64,000 nt of DNA from Klebsiella oxytoca NBRC 105695. Its GTDB lineage: Bacteria; Pseudomonadota; Gammaproteobacteria; Enterobacterales; Enterobacteriaceae. The notes beneath the pieces were generated by a model that had not been told where the DNA came from, made no database searches, and was given only the letters and a program-made list of their open reading frames with translations. Both the position numbers and the translations under genes were made by a program. Below are positions 1 to 10,299 of this stretch, piece by piece. Location of the stretch: the NCBI RefSeq assembly GCF_001598695.1, contig NZ_BCZK01000004.1:186001-250000 (forward strand), written 5' to 3'. How positions within the stretch are numbered: the first letter of the stretch is position 1; each line of letters opens with the position of its first letter.

Positions 1-41
1 TGATTATGTTGCGTTCGGTGAGTCATCTCATTGACACTATT

Positions 42-1244
42 TCACTGATAATTAATGGTGAACTCAATAGCTGAATCAGCCTTGCCAGCCGTCATTGTCG
101 AACTACCTGCAATGAGTCCGTAGCGCGCTTTTAATGGAATCTGGTAGCTTGCGGCGCTGGCAAGTAACGTCAAACCGCTATCGGTCACGGTATTCGTGAA
201 TGAATTGGTTAGCACATTGGTACCCGTTACATTTTGAATTTCAAGGCAGGCACCGCTTGCGGTGTCGGTACTTGGAGTAAGCTTTGCGCATTGGCCACCA
301 GACGCAAGGGTTTCATAACCGCTGACCGGATTTAATGAGATCCCCACGGTATTGGGCTGATCCGGGAGACCTTCGATACTTCCAGATGCCATCCATTGGT
401 TTGTTGCTTGTGATGCTTCTGGATGATTCTTTGAGTAGCGGCCATACATCGGAGGACAATTCAGCAAACTGATTTTGAAATCTACCCAGTTTGTATTTAC
501 CGTACTGCCCGAAACCTCGTGTTGCCCCATAGGTACACTCACATCTGGGGTCTGGCAAGTACCAGCAAGAACATTGACCGAACCAAATATCGTAAATCGG
601 GCGCCATAGTCTTTTTTAACGCTCTCAGGGGATAAATCACCGGTTAACTGACCATCGATCACCATGGGCGGCAAATTAATCGGAACAGTCCAAGTTCCCG
701 CCGGAATATCTCCAGTTTTAACTAGCAGGATTTCGAGTACCCACACCCCCATCGTATTTCCGGCCCCCATATAAGACCCGCCAAACGTGTAAAGTTCTTC
801 ACTTTGCAAATGAGGAAATGTTTCACCATGAGTAGCCTCCTGCCATGCAGCGCCATAGGCACCATGCAGCAGAACCATGCCAATACCAGGGACTCCAGTG
901 TCATAGACATTGTGACCAGACCAGGTGCTGACAACGCCAGGGAGTGCGCCATCAGGGGCGAACCTTGTCGTTCTTATTGCCGCCTCAATCCCACCGGAAT
1001 TATTTAGACACTTCATGAAACCAAGGGTTGCAGCATCAGGATCCTTGATCACCTGTCGGAACAATATTCCGCCGATGGGCAGGTCTCGCATTGCTGAGAT
1101 AATTATCCCACTGCTCAAAATAGGAACTGTATAATTAACATAGTCAGTTCGATTACTGTAATTTCTTTCACAGGTTATTGTCGCCTGTCCCCACGGCGAC
1201 CACAGTGAAAGCAACGTCGCCAGGCTTATTATCCATCGTTTCAT
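42..1244 (-). CDS. Two-domain fimbrial tip adhesin
   Basis: Predicted 400-aa secreted adhesin at the distal end of a chaperone-usher operon. Residues 1-21 form a signal peptide (basic MKR, hydrophobic core, cleavage after GQA). The middle (about 22-215) is a Cys-containing region of the size of a receptor-binding domain. The C-terminal half from about residue 225 looks like a pilin domain, with a paired-Cys pattern (GTCQ, LLNC) and the terminal strand EFTINYQ carrying the penultimate Tyr that fimbrial chaperones recognise. Its start is 85 bp below the usher stop. Position and two-domain length fit a FimH-like adhesin. The receptor cannot be deduced, and I do not recognise the specific fimbrial type. 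Confidence 0.85.
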   Translation of the reverse strand: MKRWIISLATLLSLWSPWGQATITCERNYSNRTDYVNYTVPILSSGIIISAMRDLPIGGILFRQVIKDPDAATLGFMKCLNNSGGIEAAIRTTRFAPDGALPGVVSTWSGHNVYDTGVPGIGMVLLHGAYGAAWQEATHGETFPHLQSEELYTFGGSYMGAGNTMGVWVLEILLVKTGDIPAGTWTVPINLPPMVIDGQLTGDLSPESVKKDYGARFTIFGSVNVLAGTCQTPDVSVPMGQHEVSGSTVNTNWVDFKISLLNCPPMYGRYSKNHPEASQATNQWMASGSIEGLPDQPNTVGISLNPVSGYETLASGGQCAKLTPSTDTASGACLEIQNVTGTNVLTNSFTNTVTDSGLTLLASAASYQIPLKARYGLIAGSSTMTAGKADSAIEFTINYQ

Positions 1245-1329
1245 CAGTACTCTCTTCCTATTCCGATATTTTCAGGCGCACGCCAAGCCTGAAAATTGCT
1301 TATTGATTTGCCAACCATCACTTGCCGGC

Positions 1330-3837
1330 CTAATTGCACGCTGCCGTAATCGTCACGTTTTCTGCCGTTTTGCCAGCTGGAGGGAGCTGATAATTCAGAC
1401 GACATCTTGTCTCTGCCTCTTCACCCCAGCTAATGGTCAGTTGCCCCGTATCCGCGCCCAGGCGAGCAAAAATGAGTTTCCCTTGTCCGACCACACCCAC
1501 CATATTATCCTGTTGGTCCAGCACGTACGCGCCAAACGGCACCTCTTTTGTCCCGTTCAGTTTGATAAACACCGGGCGTCCCTGGGTTGTGCCAAACGAC
1601 AGCTTCACCACCGCCCCCCGGTATGGCGACACCTTCTGGCTGGTGTGATCCAGTTCAATATCTTCCGGGATCCCCTTCGGATCAATGCTGATTTCATTAA
1701 GCTGATAAGCATTCAGGTACGGCACCAGTGCATAGCCCCGGCTATCCACCTTGATGCCTGGGTAACCGCTCACTACTGCACCCGTAGCGCCCTGGGCCTC
1801 AACCAGTGCCTGAGTCTCACCGCTGTATGGACTGAGGGTCACGCCGCCTCTATGCAACACCGCGGCACCGCTCATCCCCAACGAATAGTTGTGATAATTC
1901 TTGCCGCTACCACCAAAGGCCTGCAGCGTAGTGTAAGGTGTGCGCAGCGTCGCACTGCTGCTAACGCTGGTCTTCCCACCTTTATTCGCATTTGCTCCGC
2001 TCAGGCTGTAGCTCAGGGATTTGTCCTCCAGCGCCGAGCCGCTGAGGGTCATCTGCTCGCGCACCACGCCACCAGGATCGTGATTAAGGTTTACCGATAG
2101 CGAACTGAACGGGCTGCGACTGCCCAGAGGGATGCTCATGTTAAGCGCAAAGTTGTTTTCAAAATCGCCTTGGCCGTTACGGTTGCGGCTGGCGCTCAGA
2201 CTATAGCTAACATTGCCGAAGCGGTTCGAATACCCCAACTGGTACTGCCGGTCGCTTTCATCGCTGTTCCAGTAATTTTGTTGATAGGCACTCACCCAGA
2301 ACGTGCCCCAGTTTTCCGCCAGGTTTTGACTGGCCGTTATCCCCAGGCGGCTTTTGGCGCGGCGTACCGTTATGTCGCGAACGTCAGCGCGCTGTCCTTC
2401 ACGCAGCCTCATGGCCGTCATATAGTCGAGATAACCGTCAGTGGAAAAACGGTATGCCGCGACGCTGATATTGCTGCCAGACTGCGGGATGAATTTACTG
2501 TATTTCAGCTGATAGCTTTGGCCATTCATGGTCCGGCCATGGCCGGAAACCGGTTTTTCCAGTGACGTTTTTGCGTGGGTCACATCCATTGAGAATGACC
2601 CGATGGGGGTGCCTACTGCTCCACCAATCTGGCTTGCCTGATAGTTTTCGTTGCCCTGCAGCCCAGCATAACCGGTCAACAGGTTGTTGAATCCGCGGCG
2701 GTAGGTGAACTCGCCCAGCCAGGGGTCGCTATCGATCCATTGGTTGTTCAGTTTCCCCAGGGTCGCGCTATAGTGCTGGGTTCCCGGACGCAGTAGATTA
2801 CTGGTAGAAGCGAACGGCACCGTCTGGGTCTGAATGCTGCCGTCTTCTTCCTGGATCTGCACTTCCAGGTCGCCGCCATAACCGGTGGGGTAGAGATCAT
2901 TGATTTCAAACGGCCCAGGCGGCACCGTAGTTTCATAAAGTAACCGGCCTTGCTGGCGTATTTGCACGCGGGCATTAGTGCGTGCCGTCCCACGGACCAG
3001 TGGCGCATAGCCACGCTGGGAGTCAGGCAGCATCTGTTCCTGGTTGGCAATCTGCACCCCTCGGAAAGCCAGGGTATCAAACATCTCCCCGGTGGTATTG
3101 GTTTCCCCGAGCGTCAGGCGCCCCTGGATCTGTGGGATATCGCGTTCGACGTAAGTATTCAGCGTCTGGTAGCGCCCGCCTAAATCGTCCTGCCAGGTCA
3201 GGCTACCGTTATGACGAAATAACCAACCTCCAATGTTGAAACCTCCATTCAGACCGGCATAGGCACTATCCGTGGTCTGGCCGTGGCCTGCAGTGCGGTA
3301 ATAGTTGGCGCTGTAGCTGAGCAGGCCGGCGGTGATCCCATGGTCCCACATGGCCGGATTAACGTAACCGCGCGGATTACGGGTTAAATAGAGTGCCGGG
3401 ATTTCCAGATCAAGTCGTTGTTCGCCACTGTCGAGCTGTACGGTTGCCTGGGGAATAAGTTCCTGAAGTGCCAGACAGTCATTGGCTTCACTTTTAGTTA
3501 GCAGAGCCTGGGCCGCTGGGGAGAGTTTTTCAATATCAATATCAAACTCACGCAGCACCTGCACCTTTAAGCATATTTCGCTATCGCGTTTTGGCGGGGT
3601 GATACGAACCGTGACATCTTTCATCCCGCGTAAGAGACCATTGATATAGACTTCGGCGCGATAAGTGCCCGGTGCGGCCTGATTTTGCTCATAACGGCTG
3701 ACATCCAGCGTTTGTTGTGAGCCTCTGCTCATAAATATGGTGTCAAACTCCACAATGTCCTGGGCATACAGTGGCATAGCTAATAGTGCGACTACCCCAG
3801 CTAAGGGCCGGAGAATAAATCGGGTGGGTAAATACAT
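1330..3837 (-). CDS. Fimbrial outer-membrane usher (FimD/PapC family)
   Basis: 835-aa usher that forms the outer-membrane pore through which chaperone-pilin complexes are assembled. A signal peptide ends near QAQD or YAQD around residue 26. The N-terminal domain begins with the typical VEFDTIF and DVSRYE...PGTYR segments. The barrel contains RGYAPLVRG and the plug-region sequence PGPFEINDLYPTG. A C-terminal Cys pair (TRCRL and TAACN) is usual in ushers. Length is normal for the family (about 800-880) and the frame is intact. It lies 52 bp after the chaperone gene in one operon. Confidence 0.95.
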   Translation of the reverse strand: MYLPTRFILRPLAGVVALLAMPLYAQDIVEFDTIFMSRGSQQTLDVSRYEQNQAAPGTYRAEVYINGLLRGMKDVTVRITPPKRDSEICLKVQVLREFDIDIEKLSPAAQALLTKSEANDCLALQELIPQATVQLDSGEQRLDLEIPALYLTRNPRGYVNPAMWDHGITAGLLSYSANYYRTAGHGQTTDSAYAGLNGGFNIGGWLFRHNGSLTWQDDLGGRYQTLNTYVERDIPQIQGRLTLGETNTTGEMFDTLAFRGVQIANQEQMLPDSQRGYAPLVRGTARTNARVQIRQQGRLLYETTVPPGPFEINDLYPTGYGGDLEVQIQEEDGSIQTQTVPFASTSNLLRPGTQHYSATLGKLNNQWIDSDPWLGEFTYRRGFNNLLTGYAGLQGNENYQASQIGGAVGTPIGSFSMDVTHAKTSLEKPVSGHGRTMNGQSYQLKYSKFIPQSGSNISVAAYRFSTDGYLDYMTAMRLREGQRADVRDITVRRAKSRLGITASQNLAENWGTFWVSAYQQNYWNSDESDRQYQLGYSNRFGNVSYSLSASRNRNGQGDFENNFALNMSIPLGSRSPFSSLSVNLNHDPGGVVREQMTLSGSALEDKSLSYSLSGANANKGGKTSVSSSATLRTPYTTLQAFGGSGKNYHNYSLGMSGAAVLHRGGVTLSPYSGETQALVEAQGATGAVVSGYPGIKVDSRGYALVPYLNAYQLNEISIDPKGIPEDIELDHTSQKVSPYRGAVVKLSFGTTQGRPVFIKLNGTKEVPFGAYVLDQQDNMVGVVGQGKLIFARLGADTGQLTISWGEEAETRCRLNYQLPPAGKTAENVTITAACN

Positions 3838-3889
3838 CGGAAACTCCTTATCCCGGGCGGTCTCTTCCAGTTAAAAGCGTTGATGTGAA

Positions 3890-4591
3890 TTATTTTGTCG
3901 TTATGTCAATCGGACGCAGGGCGCCGTAGTCATTGATGATGACGGGAAAGTAGCGTTCAACCGATTTGTCCAACGTGAGATTCAATGAGCCCCTAGGGAC
4001 GATCATGCCACCCTCCGCTACACCGTTTTCTCCCTTTGCATCACTCGACAGAAAAGCGATATTGATGTGAAAAGGGGTTGGGTTATGGGCCGTGATCTGA
4101 TTGCCGCTTCTGCTCCACATCACTTTCATCGGGGCTTCTGCAGCGGCTTCTTTGGTCAGGCTTCTTGGTCGGAAAAAGAGTTTCAACCGGGTACGAAAGG
4201 CCATCTGTAACATGTTTTTGCTTTCGGCGCCCTGAACTTTAGGGGGTACCTCCAACACGTTCAGATAGAAAACAGACTCTTTATCCTGTGGTAAGGGATC
4301 ACCGGAATAGCGGACCCTCAGCGTCTGACCTTTCCCCGCATTAACCCGATTAATGGGTGGGGTGAGGATAAAAGGGGCTTTAGCCGTTTCCGGCGTGGAT
4401 TGCGGATCCCCGGCATCAATCCATGACTGCACCAGCACCGGGCCGGAGCCGTTGTTGTTCATTTTGACCGAGACTTCTTTATCTGTTGCAGGGTAGATAA
4501 CCCGGGTGCCGGTGATAACGATAGAGCTGTGCGCCGGAGTAACCGTACAGGCCAGCAGCAAAGCAAACAGGGGAAACAGAGTTATCTTCAT
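3890..4591 (-). CDS. Periplasmic fimbrial chaperone
   Basis: PapD/FimC-family chaperone of 233 aa that caps pilin subunits in the periplasm by donor-strand complementation and delivers them to the usher. I chose the ATG at 4591 because it is directly followed by a good signal peptide (MKITLF...PAHSS). The longer frame beginning with GTG at 4639 adds a non-signal-like leader. Visible family features are TRVIYP with its conserved Arg, the block ESVFYLNVLEVPP, and RLKLFFRP. The short loop between the F1 and G1 strands suggests the FGS (short-loop) subfamily. Confidence 0.93.
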   Translation of the reverse strand: MKITLFPLFALLLACTVTPAHSSIVITGTRVIYPATDKEVSVKMNNNGSGPVLVQSWIDAGDPQSTPETAKAPFILTPPINRVNAGKGQTLRVRYSGDPLPQDKESVFYLNVLEVPPKVQGAESKNMLQMAFRTRLKLFFRPRSLTKEAAAEAPMKVMWSRSGNQITAHNPTPFHINIAFLSSDAKGENGVAEGGMIVPRGSLNLTLDKSVERYFPVIINDYGALRPIDITTK

Positions 4592-4654
4592 GACATTATT
4601 CCTGAAAACCGGCGGGCAAGGCCGCCGGTACATGGCCACTAAACGATGAGTTGA

Positions 4655-5215
4655 TTACTGGTAATTAATGCTGAAGTTAACCTGGCTACTAACCTGACCG
4701 GGCGTTGCAGCGTCCGTGGCGTAGTACTGCACGGCGTACGGAAGAGTTGCCGCACCATTGTTCAGCGCAACCTGAGCAGTTTTTGTATTCTGATCCTGGT
4801 TACCGATATTGATCTTGCTATAGGATGCATCAGAACCATCAAGCAACTGCAACTGAACGTTGGTTGCAGCGTCTGCTGCCGCGGCGGTGTTCACGAGCTG
4901 GAAAGTTGTGCTATCCACCGTCGCCCCTGCTTCATAGAAAGCGGCCGCTGTGGTGGTCGAGGTAACTCCCTGGCAGTTGGATAGCCCGATGTTAAAGCTA
5001 GTTCTACCTGTGGTATCACCTACGTTTGCCAAGGTATTTACGGAAACTGTCGGCAGAGTGACAGTTGCCGGTGAAGCCTGACCATCGATGGTGATGTCAC
5101 AGGTATTTGCGACCAGTTTTCCTTCAAAGTTAATCACACCATCAGCCGCCATGGCTGTAGACATGAAACATGCAGAAGCGATCGCAGTAGACAGCAGCAG
5201 TGTATTTACTTTCAT
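4655..5215 (-). CDS. Major fimbrial subunit (pilin)
   Basis: 186-aa type 1-like pilin, the probable shaft subunit and first structural gene of the operon. The start at 5215 gives a clean signal peptide (MKVNTLLLS...AMAAD); the upstream ATG at 5251 would add a 12-residue charged leader. The mature part has the two conserved cysteines (NTCDITIDG and LSNCQG), Ala/Thr-rich low-complexity surface loops, and the terminal strand NFSINYQ with the penultimate Tyr used in subunit polymerisation. The gene is 63 bp upstream of the chaperone and 144 bp downstream of a regulator gene, so the main promoter probably lies in 5216-5359. Confidence 0.92.
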   Translation of the reverse strand: MKVNTLLLSTAIASACFMSTAMAADGVINFEGKLVANTCDITIDGQASPATVTLPTVSVNTLANVGDTTGRTSFNIGLSNCQGVTSTTTAAAFYEAGATVDSTTFQLVNTAAAADAATNVQLQLLDGSDASYSKINIGNQDQNTKTAQVALNNGAATLPYAVQYYATDAATPGQVSSQVNFSINYQ

Positions 5216-5359
5216 TTTAAAAACTCCATTTTCTTTTATTTTCACAGGCATTTATTTATGGCAATAACATACCTGCGAGGCGGTTCTTTCACAGGGAAAG
5301 ATATTTTCAACTAACGTTTAAAATCACCATTTAATTAGTGATACAACGATTTTTTAATT

Positions 5360-5788
5360 TCAGGAAAGACTAAATGAAGCAGAATGGGGGCGTTCTATTA
5401 AAAATTGGCCTAACCATTCCCAAGCAGCCCTGATATACAATGGTTCAAAAAAGTTGGTGTTTACCCTATATCCTCGGCTCTCTACGCGCATAATAAAATC
5501 ACGACTCACCCCCAGCGCAATAAGCTTATTTTTAAGAGCGTTCATGACCTGCCACAAACGTGGACCAGAGGCTTTCAATCCATAGCTATCCCATACTGAC
5601 TTCATGATTGTCTCATCACGAATGAGCTCCGTACCTCCTTTTTTTAGCAAAAATTCCAGCAAGCGAAACATTGTTTTTCTCAATCGAACAGGTTTGTAAA
5701 GTGTATTAAGTGGTATCAGTAAGTGACGTTCCTTGATAAATAAAACACCTTCGGTTTCACTACCTAGCAGATATCCAAATACTTTCAT
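5360..5788 (-). CDS. Winged-helix (OmpR/PhoB-type) DNA-binding regulator next to fimbrial operon
   Basis: 142-aa protein with a single recognisable domain, a Trans_reg_C-like winged helix covering about residues 20-115. It has LIPLNTLYKPVRLRKTMFRL at its start, DETIMKSVW, a recognition-helix region RLWQVMNALKNKL, and the wing VESRGYRVN. There is no receiver domain and no clear transmembrane segment, so it is not a complete ToxR/CadC or OmpR protein. The start at 5788 was chosen for the AGGGG Shine-Dalgarno sequence 6 nt upstream. Transcribed in the same direction as the fimbrial genes, it is a candidate local regulator. That role is inferred from position only. Confidence 0.75.
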   Translation of the reverse strand: MKVFGYLLGSETEGVLFIKERHLLIPLNTLYKPVRLRKTMFRLLEFLLKKGGTELIRDETIMKSVWDSYGLKASGPRLWQVMNALKNKLIALGVSRDFIMRVESRGYRVNTNFFEPLYIRAAWEWLGQFLIERPHSASFSLS

Positions 5789-6404
5789 AATCACCCCTAC
5801 TACACTGGCAGGATGTAGTCCATGCACTCCTATTACTGCAACACTGCTAATATTCTTAAGATAATATCTTCATATGAATTCAATTATCAATTTATAGCAA
5901 CTGCTAAGAATCCAGCGCTGCTTTTGAAGCATGGAGCAGCATGTTTAACTACAATTAATATCAAATCCAGTAAAAAGCGCTAATAAAAAACCTATTTCAT
6001 CTCTTCTTTCATTCATAGTGATATGTAAAAACAATGAAGTGTAATGTTTTTATTTTAAGTCTGTTCGTAGGATAAAATTTCATTTCATTGTTGCTCCTGT
6101 ATCAGTTACGTGATGTTTCCTGGTTTATATCAGTCAGTTAATGATTTCCCTTTTCTGAAATCAGGCTAGCTTGCGTTAAGTGACATGACAATAGATCAAC
6201 AGTTCATTTAAGGCGCCTGAACAATGACAGGTGTGATTTGAGGTCTAACACATTGAAATCACATTAAAAAAAACTCAAAGCGTTTAGCTGATTAAGATCT
6301 TGTTTTGTTTTTTTGAGAAAATCATTTTCTCATTGGCATGAATGTCTTCATTAAAACTCAGGGCTAGAGCATGTAACGCGTGAAATTTTTTGATTGATTT
6401 GTAG
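5789..6404. other. AT-rich intergenic stretch, no gene seen
   Basis: About 600 bp upstream of the regulator with many short homopolymer runs and stops in all frames. I see no tRNA, no convincing ORF and no inverted-repeat pair of the kind that flanks an invertible fimbrial promoter. The AT-richness contrasts with the core genes and fits accessory DNA. It should contain the promoter of the regulator gene. Confidence 0.5.
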
Positions 6405-6736
6405 GTAGTTTTCTACACCGCTCAAAACCAACTGGTTAATGTACAGGGTGAAGAGAAAAGCCAAACAGTTAACGAACTCAGGGCCGTTGTCTGTAAGTCC
6501 TACGAAATGTCAAAGGACAGCTCGTCAACCATGAGGAGCTTTATGCTACAGGTTGGTCGAAATTGCAGAATGCAACCTCTGTGAGCATAGACTATATCTT
6601 CGGGTATTACAGTTCACTCATGCCACATGAATATAACGGTGAATTATCACTAACCAAATCTGAAAGCCGAGACTGGAAAAACGCTAAAGCGGCGACCAGA
6701 CAGATATCCTTCATGGTAGTAAAATATGCGGATTAA
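6405..6736 (+). pseudogene. Frameshifted remnant of an unrecognised protein
   Basis: Two overlapping open frames read like one protein broken by a frameshift. The first (6405-6584) starts VVFYTAQNQLVNVQ and runs to VVCKSYEMSKD. The second (6497-6736) continues GQLVNHEELYATGWSKLQNA and ends VVKYAD before a TAA. The second frame has no plausible start codon near its beginning and the first is preceded by a stop. The amino-acid composition looks protein-like rather than random. I do not recognise the family. Confidence 0.4.
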
Positions 6737-6762
6737 TGAACAGTTATAGTTTCAGTCAGTAA

Positions 6763-7206
<444 letters not shown>

Positions 7207-7363
7207 AGCCATAGGGCAGGCACTCAGGAATGTTTGCGATCTTCGTCATCTTCAGCTTCTGCAACAGGCCAGTACAGATTAGCTTCCGAACAGCACTCAT
7301 CACGCACATACAAGCGCCTGCCCTCGCCAGCTGGCGTTTTACTTTATATAAAGGAAATTACTG

Positions 7364-7993
7364 ATGTCAGAACTTACTCTCACCGAAACCGAAGTGTTAA
7401 CCGGCCACACCGACGTGATCTGCTCTTCCAGCATTGAGCGCATCGTCATCGGACGTAATACCACGCTGGCAAAGATTGAAGCACTCATTCAGCAACTCAA
7501 CGATGTTTCAACGCTGACCCGTAGTATCGGAGGGAAAATCGCTCTTGACTGGGCTATGAAGCAGGACTTCCGCTGCGGCGGCTGGTTAATGGAAAAAGAG
7601 AAACTGCGATGAAAGCCATTACGCGCAATCTTGATTGCAGCATATGGCGAGACGTGATGAAGAAGTCCAGGATGCTCTCACTAATGGATGCAGAGGCCCG
7701 TAACCATTGCTACAACAGCCTGGAAAAGGACGATATTCCGGAAGTCAGCCAAGAGAATATTCTCAACACATTCGAGCAAGTGCATCATAGCAAAGGTGAC
7801 GTATTTGAACGTGGGGCGTTCAATGTGTATAAAGGTCTGAGCTGGGATTACAAGAGTAACAGCCCGTGTAAATTTAGGAAAAAGATCATCGTGACAGGGC
7901 TGGCGAAATATGAGCGTTGGGGATTTGGGCTTAACTGTGGCTGGCAGCGCGATCGATTAGCTGACCTTGAGCGGATGCTGATGCTCCTTGACG
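7364..7993 (+). pseudogene. DUF4942-like gene, N-terminal part (frameshifted, cut by IS)
   Basis: N-terminal and central parts of a protein of the DUF4942 type found on enterobacterial islands, prophages and plasmids. The gene starts at ATG 7364 after an AAGGAA ribosome site and reads ICSSSIERIVIGRNTTLAKI to about residue 80. It then shifts frame near 7600: the first frame ends GGWLMEKEKLR, and the second, overlapping at ATGA, continues MKAITRNLDCSIWRDVMKKS to ADLERMLMLLDG at the insertion point. The C-terminal part lies beyond the IS66 element at 10381. Function of the family is not established. The frameshift shows it was inactive, or was lost, independently of the insertion. Confidence 0.8.
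7986..7993. repeat. Left copy of 8-bp target-site duplication
   Basis: CCTTGACG directly abuts the left end of the IS66-family element and recurs at 10381-10388 on the other side. Eight base pairs is the duplication length usual for the IS66 family. Confidence 0.8.
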
Positions 7994-8030
7994 GTAAGCG
8001 TACAGAGTGAACCGTATTGAAGAGGATGTG

Positions 8031-9519
8031 TTATTCAGTTGGCAGTGCGATGGGCCATGGCAGCAGTTCACTGACTCGGTTTACCGGCCAGTCGGCGATG
8101 ACGTCAAGTACATGGTGAAGGTAGCGCTCGGGATCTACGCCATTTAATTTGCACGTACTGATCAGGCTGTACAGTAACGCTACGCGCTCACCACCTGGTC
8201 AGAGCCGAAGAACAGGAAGTTCTTGCGACCCAGACTGACCGTCCGCAGGGCATTTTCAGCGATGCTGTTATCTGCTTCAGCCCAGCCTTCGTCTGCATAG
8301 TACGTCAGCGCTGGCTACTGGTTCAGGGCGTACGCGAACGCTTTCGCCAGCTCCGAGTGTCGCGACAGGGTTGTTATCTTTTCTCTCCGCCAGTTTTCTA
8401 GGGATTTCAGCAGCGGTTTCGTTTTCAACTGACGTTCGGCAAGGCGCTGCTCTGCCGACATTCCCCCTATATCTGCCTCGATGGCGTACAACCCACCTAT
8501 TTTTTTCAGGGCTTCCTCCGTCAACGCTGATGGGGTGCGAACGTGCACATCTTGGATTTTTCGCCGGGCGTGCGCCCAGCAGGCGGCTTCCCTGATATTA
8601 CCTTCATGGTACAGCTAGTTGAACCCCGCTGAAGCTGGCAAGATGGCTCTGCGGATGGATGCCTTTTTTGTCAAGGCTGTATGCGAACCACACTGCTGCC
8701 GGCAGCGTTGATCCGGCCACAACCGACCAGTCTTCGTCTTTTTGTTGCCCGGCAGCAGTACGGGGACGGGCGTGTCATCGACATGAAGTTTGCCATCCGT
8801 CAGGACATAGTCCTGAGGCGCCTCTTCTAGCGGTGCCAGCAGGCGACAACACGCATCCACCCAACCTGACAGCACAGAACGACTTAGTTCCACACCCTGG
8901 CGGGCATAGATCTCTGACTGACGATACAGTGGCGCATGTTCTGCGTATTTTGACGTGAGTACCCGTGACAGCAGCCCCGGACCGGCGATACCTCGTTCTA
9001 TGGGGCGTGATGGCGCCGGCGCCTGAACTATACGATCACATCGGCGACAGGCGTGTTTTTCGCGTACCGTGCGGATAACCCGGAAGGCGCTGCGCATCAG
9101 CTCCAGCTGTTCAGCGGCATCTTCACCCAGGTAACTCAGAGAACCACCACAGTCCGGGCAACAGGATTCGGCAGGAAGCATGCGCCTTTCATCAGGGGGT
9201 AGTGATTCAGGGAACGGTTTACGTGTACGGGTCTGGCGGAGTGGTCGTTGAACTGCCGGATCGTCGGCCCGACCGGTAAGCGCATCACTTTCCTTCTGAA
9301 GCGCCTTCAGGTGGGCTTCCATCTGTGCGATACGACGGGATACCTTTTAGGAGCGGCTGCCGAAGTTCATCCGCCACAGTTTATCCAGCTGCGCTTGCAG
9401 GTGGTCTATTTCACGTTCACGATCGGCCAGCTTTTCCAGCAGCGCACGGTTCAGCGCTTCCTGTTCGGCCAGGCGCTGTTTCAGCAGAAGGATGTCGTCA
9501 GAAGGGATGTCATTCATAA
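8031..9519 (-). pseudogene. tnpC: IS66 TnpC transposase, multiply interrupted
   Basis: Remnant of the DDE transposase of the IS66 element. The start at 9519 gives MNDIPSDDILLLKQ and the family's leading coiled coil. A TAA replaces the Glu after GSRS near 9350. The zinc-binding block CCPDCGG...CRRCDR and the first catalytic region LHVDDTPVPVLLPG are readable. A deletion/frameshift follows GRLW near 8700, then TAG in GFN*LYHEG, another stop after AYALNQ, and further damage before the conserved tail WPVNRVSELLPW. The final TAA is at 8031. About 1.49 kb remain, a little short of the usual size. It cannot yield an active transposase. Confidence 0.9.
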
Positions 9520-9566
9520 GCCCGTATTTTACCAGGCTTATTCTGCGACAACCAGGATAAAGAGGC

Positions 9567-9914
9567 CTACAGCATGGTCAGGGATGTCAGCAGCCGCTTC
9601 GGCTGTCTCCAGTCGATAGCTTCCATCAGCATCGCCAGTTGCGCTGGCGTCAGGAACACTTTGCCATCGCGGGCTGACGGCCAGGCGAAGCGGCCGCGCT
9701 CCAGCCGTTTGGTCAGCAGACACAGTCCGTCACCGGCAGACCACAACAGTTTGAACTAGCTGCCGCTGCGGCCCTGGAAAATGAAGACGTGGCCGGACAT
9801 CGGATCATCTTTCAGCTCCATTTGCACCTTTGCGGCGAGGCCGTTGAAGCCGTTGCGCATATCGGTGGTACCGGCAACCAGCCAGATTTTTGTCCCTGAT
9901 GGTAATGGGATCAC
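9567..9914 (-). pseudogene. tnpB: IS66 accessory protein TnpB with internal amber codon
   Basis: A GTG start at 9914 overlaps the tnpA stop (GTGA). The frame encodes the usual 115-codon TnpB (IWLVAGTTDMRNGFNGLAAK near the start, KRLLTSLTML at the end) with no indel. However, codon 53 at 9756-9758 is TAG where the family has a Gln in GRSGSQVKLLW. The rest of the protein is intact, so this is a single inactivating substitution unless suppressed. Confidence 0.88.
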
Positions 9915-10299
9915 CGTTTGAGCTCCTGTATCAGTAGATTCAGAAGGTTTTCGCTGACAGCCCCGTTGAGGCGAAGCGTCCCGTGCCGGAAGGTCACTTC
10001 ACAGCTTATATTGAGTGATTCAGGTGCCGCAGCAGCTACAGATTGTGACCGGGAGGAGTCCAGGGAGAAATCTTCAGCATCAAGTGTTATCGGGAGCAGT
10101 TCAGGCATGCTGTTTTCTGCTGTTGAAGGAGAGCGTAGTTTTCCTTCACGCTAGTACTGGCACCATTTGAACAGCAGATTATCGTTGAGCCCATTTGCGC
10201 CACGGAGATCTCTTGTCGATGTGAGAGATCAACCATTTTGATTTTGAATTCAACGGGATAATTAGGGCTTTTTTTACGCACTGCGGTTAATGATTTCAT
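9911..10299 (-). pseudogene. tnpA: IS66 TnpA, frameshifted
   Basis: The N terminus MKSLTAVRKKSPNYPVEFKI followed by the helix-turn-helix start EISVAQM is intact. The frame is then lost: NDNLLF-type sequence continues in another frame, with a TAG after WCQY, and the C-terminal part resumes as EVTFRHGTLRLNGAVSENLL to ELKR, ending at 9911. It is the first gene of the element's three-gene operon and is non-functional as read. Confidence 0.85.

Noticed and set aside
1303..2100. 265-codon plus-strand open frame
   Set aside because: Lies antisense inside the usher gene, low-complexity His/Arg/Cys composition, no ribosome site; a shadow of the real coding strand.
5216..6404. Invertible fimbrial promoter (fimS-like)
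   Set aside because: No matching inverted repeats and no fimB/fimE-type recombinase in the window.
8031..9519. Several separate ORFs of 77-235 codons
   Set aside because: They are pieces of one interrupted IS66 tnpC transposase, not individual genes.
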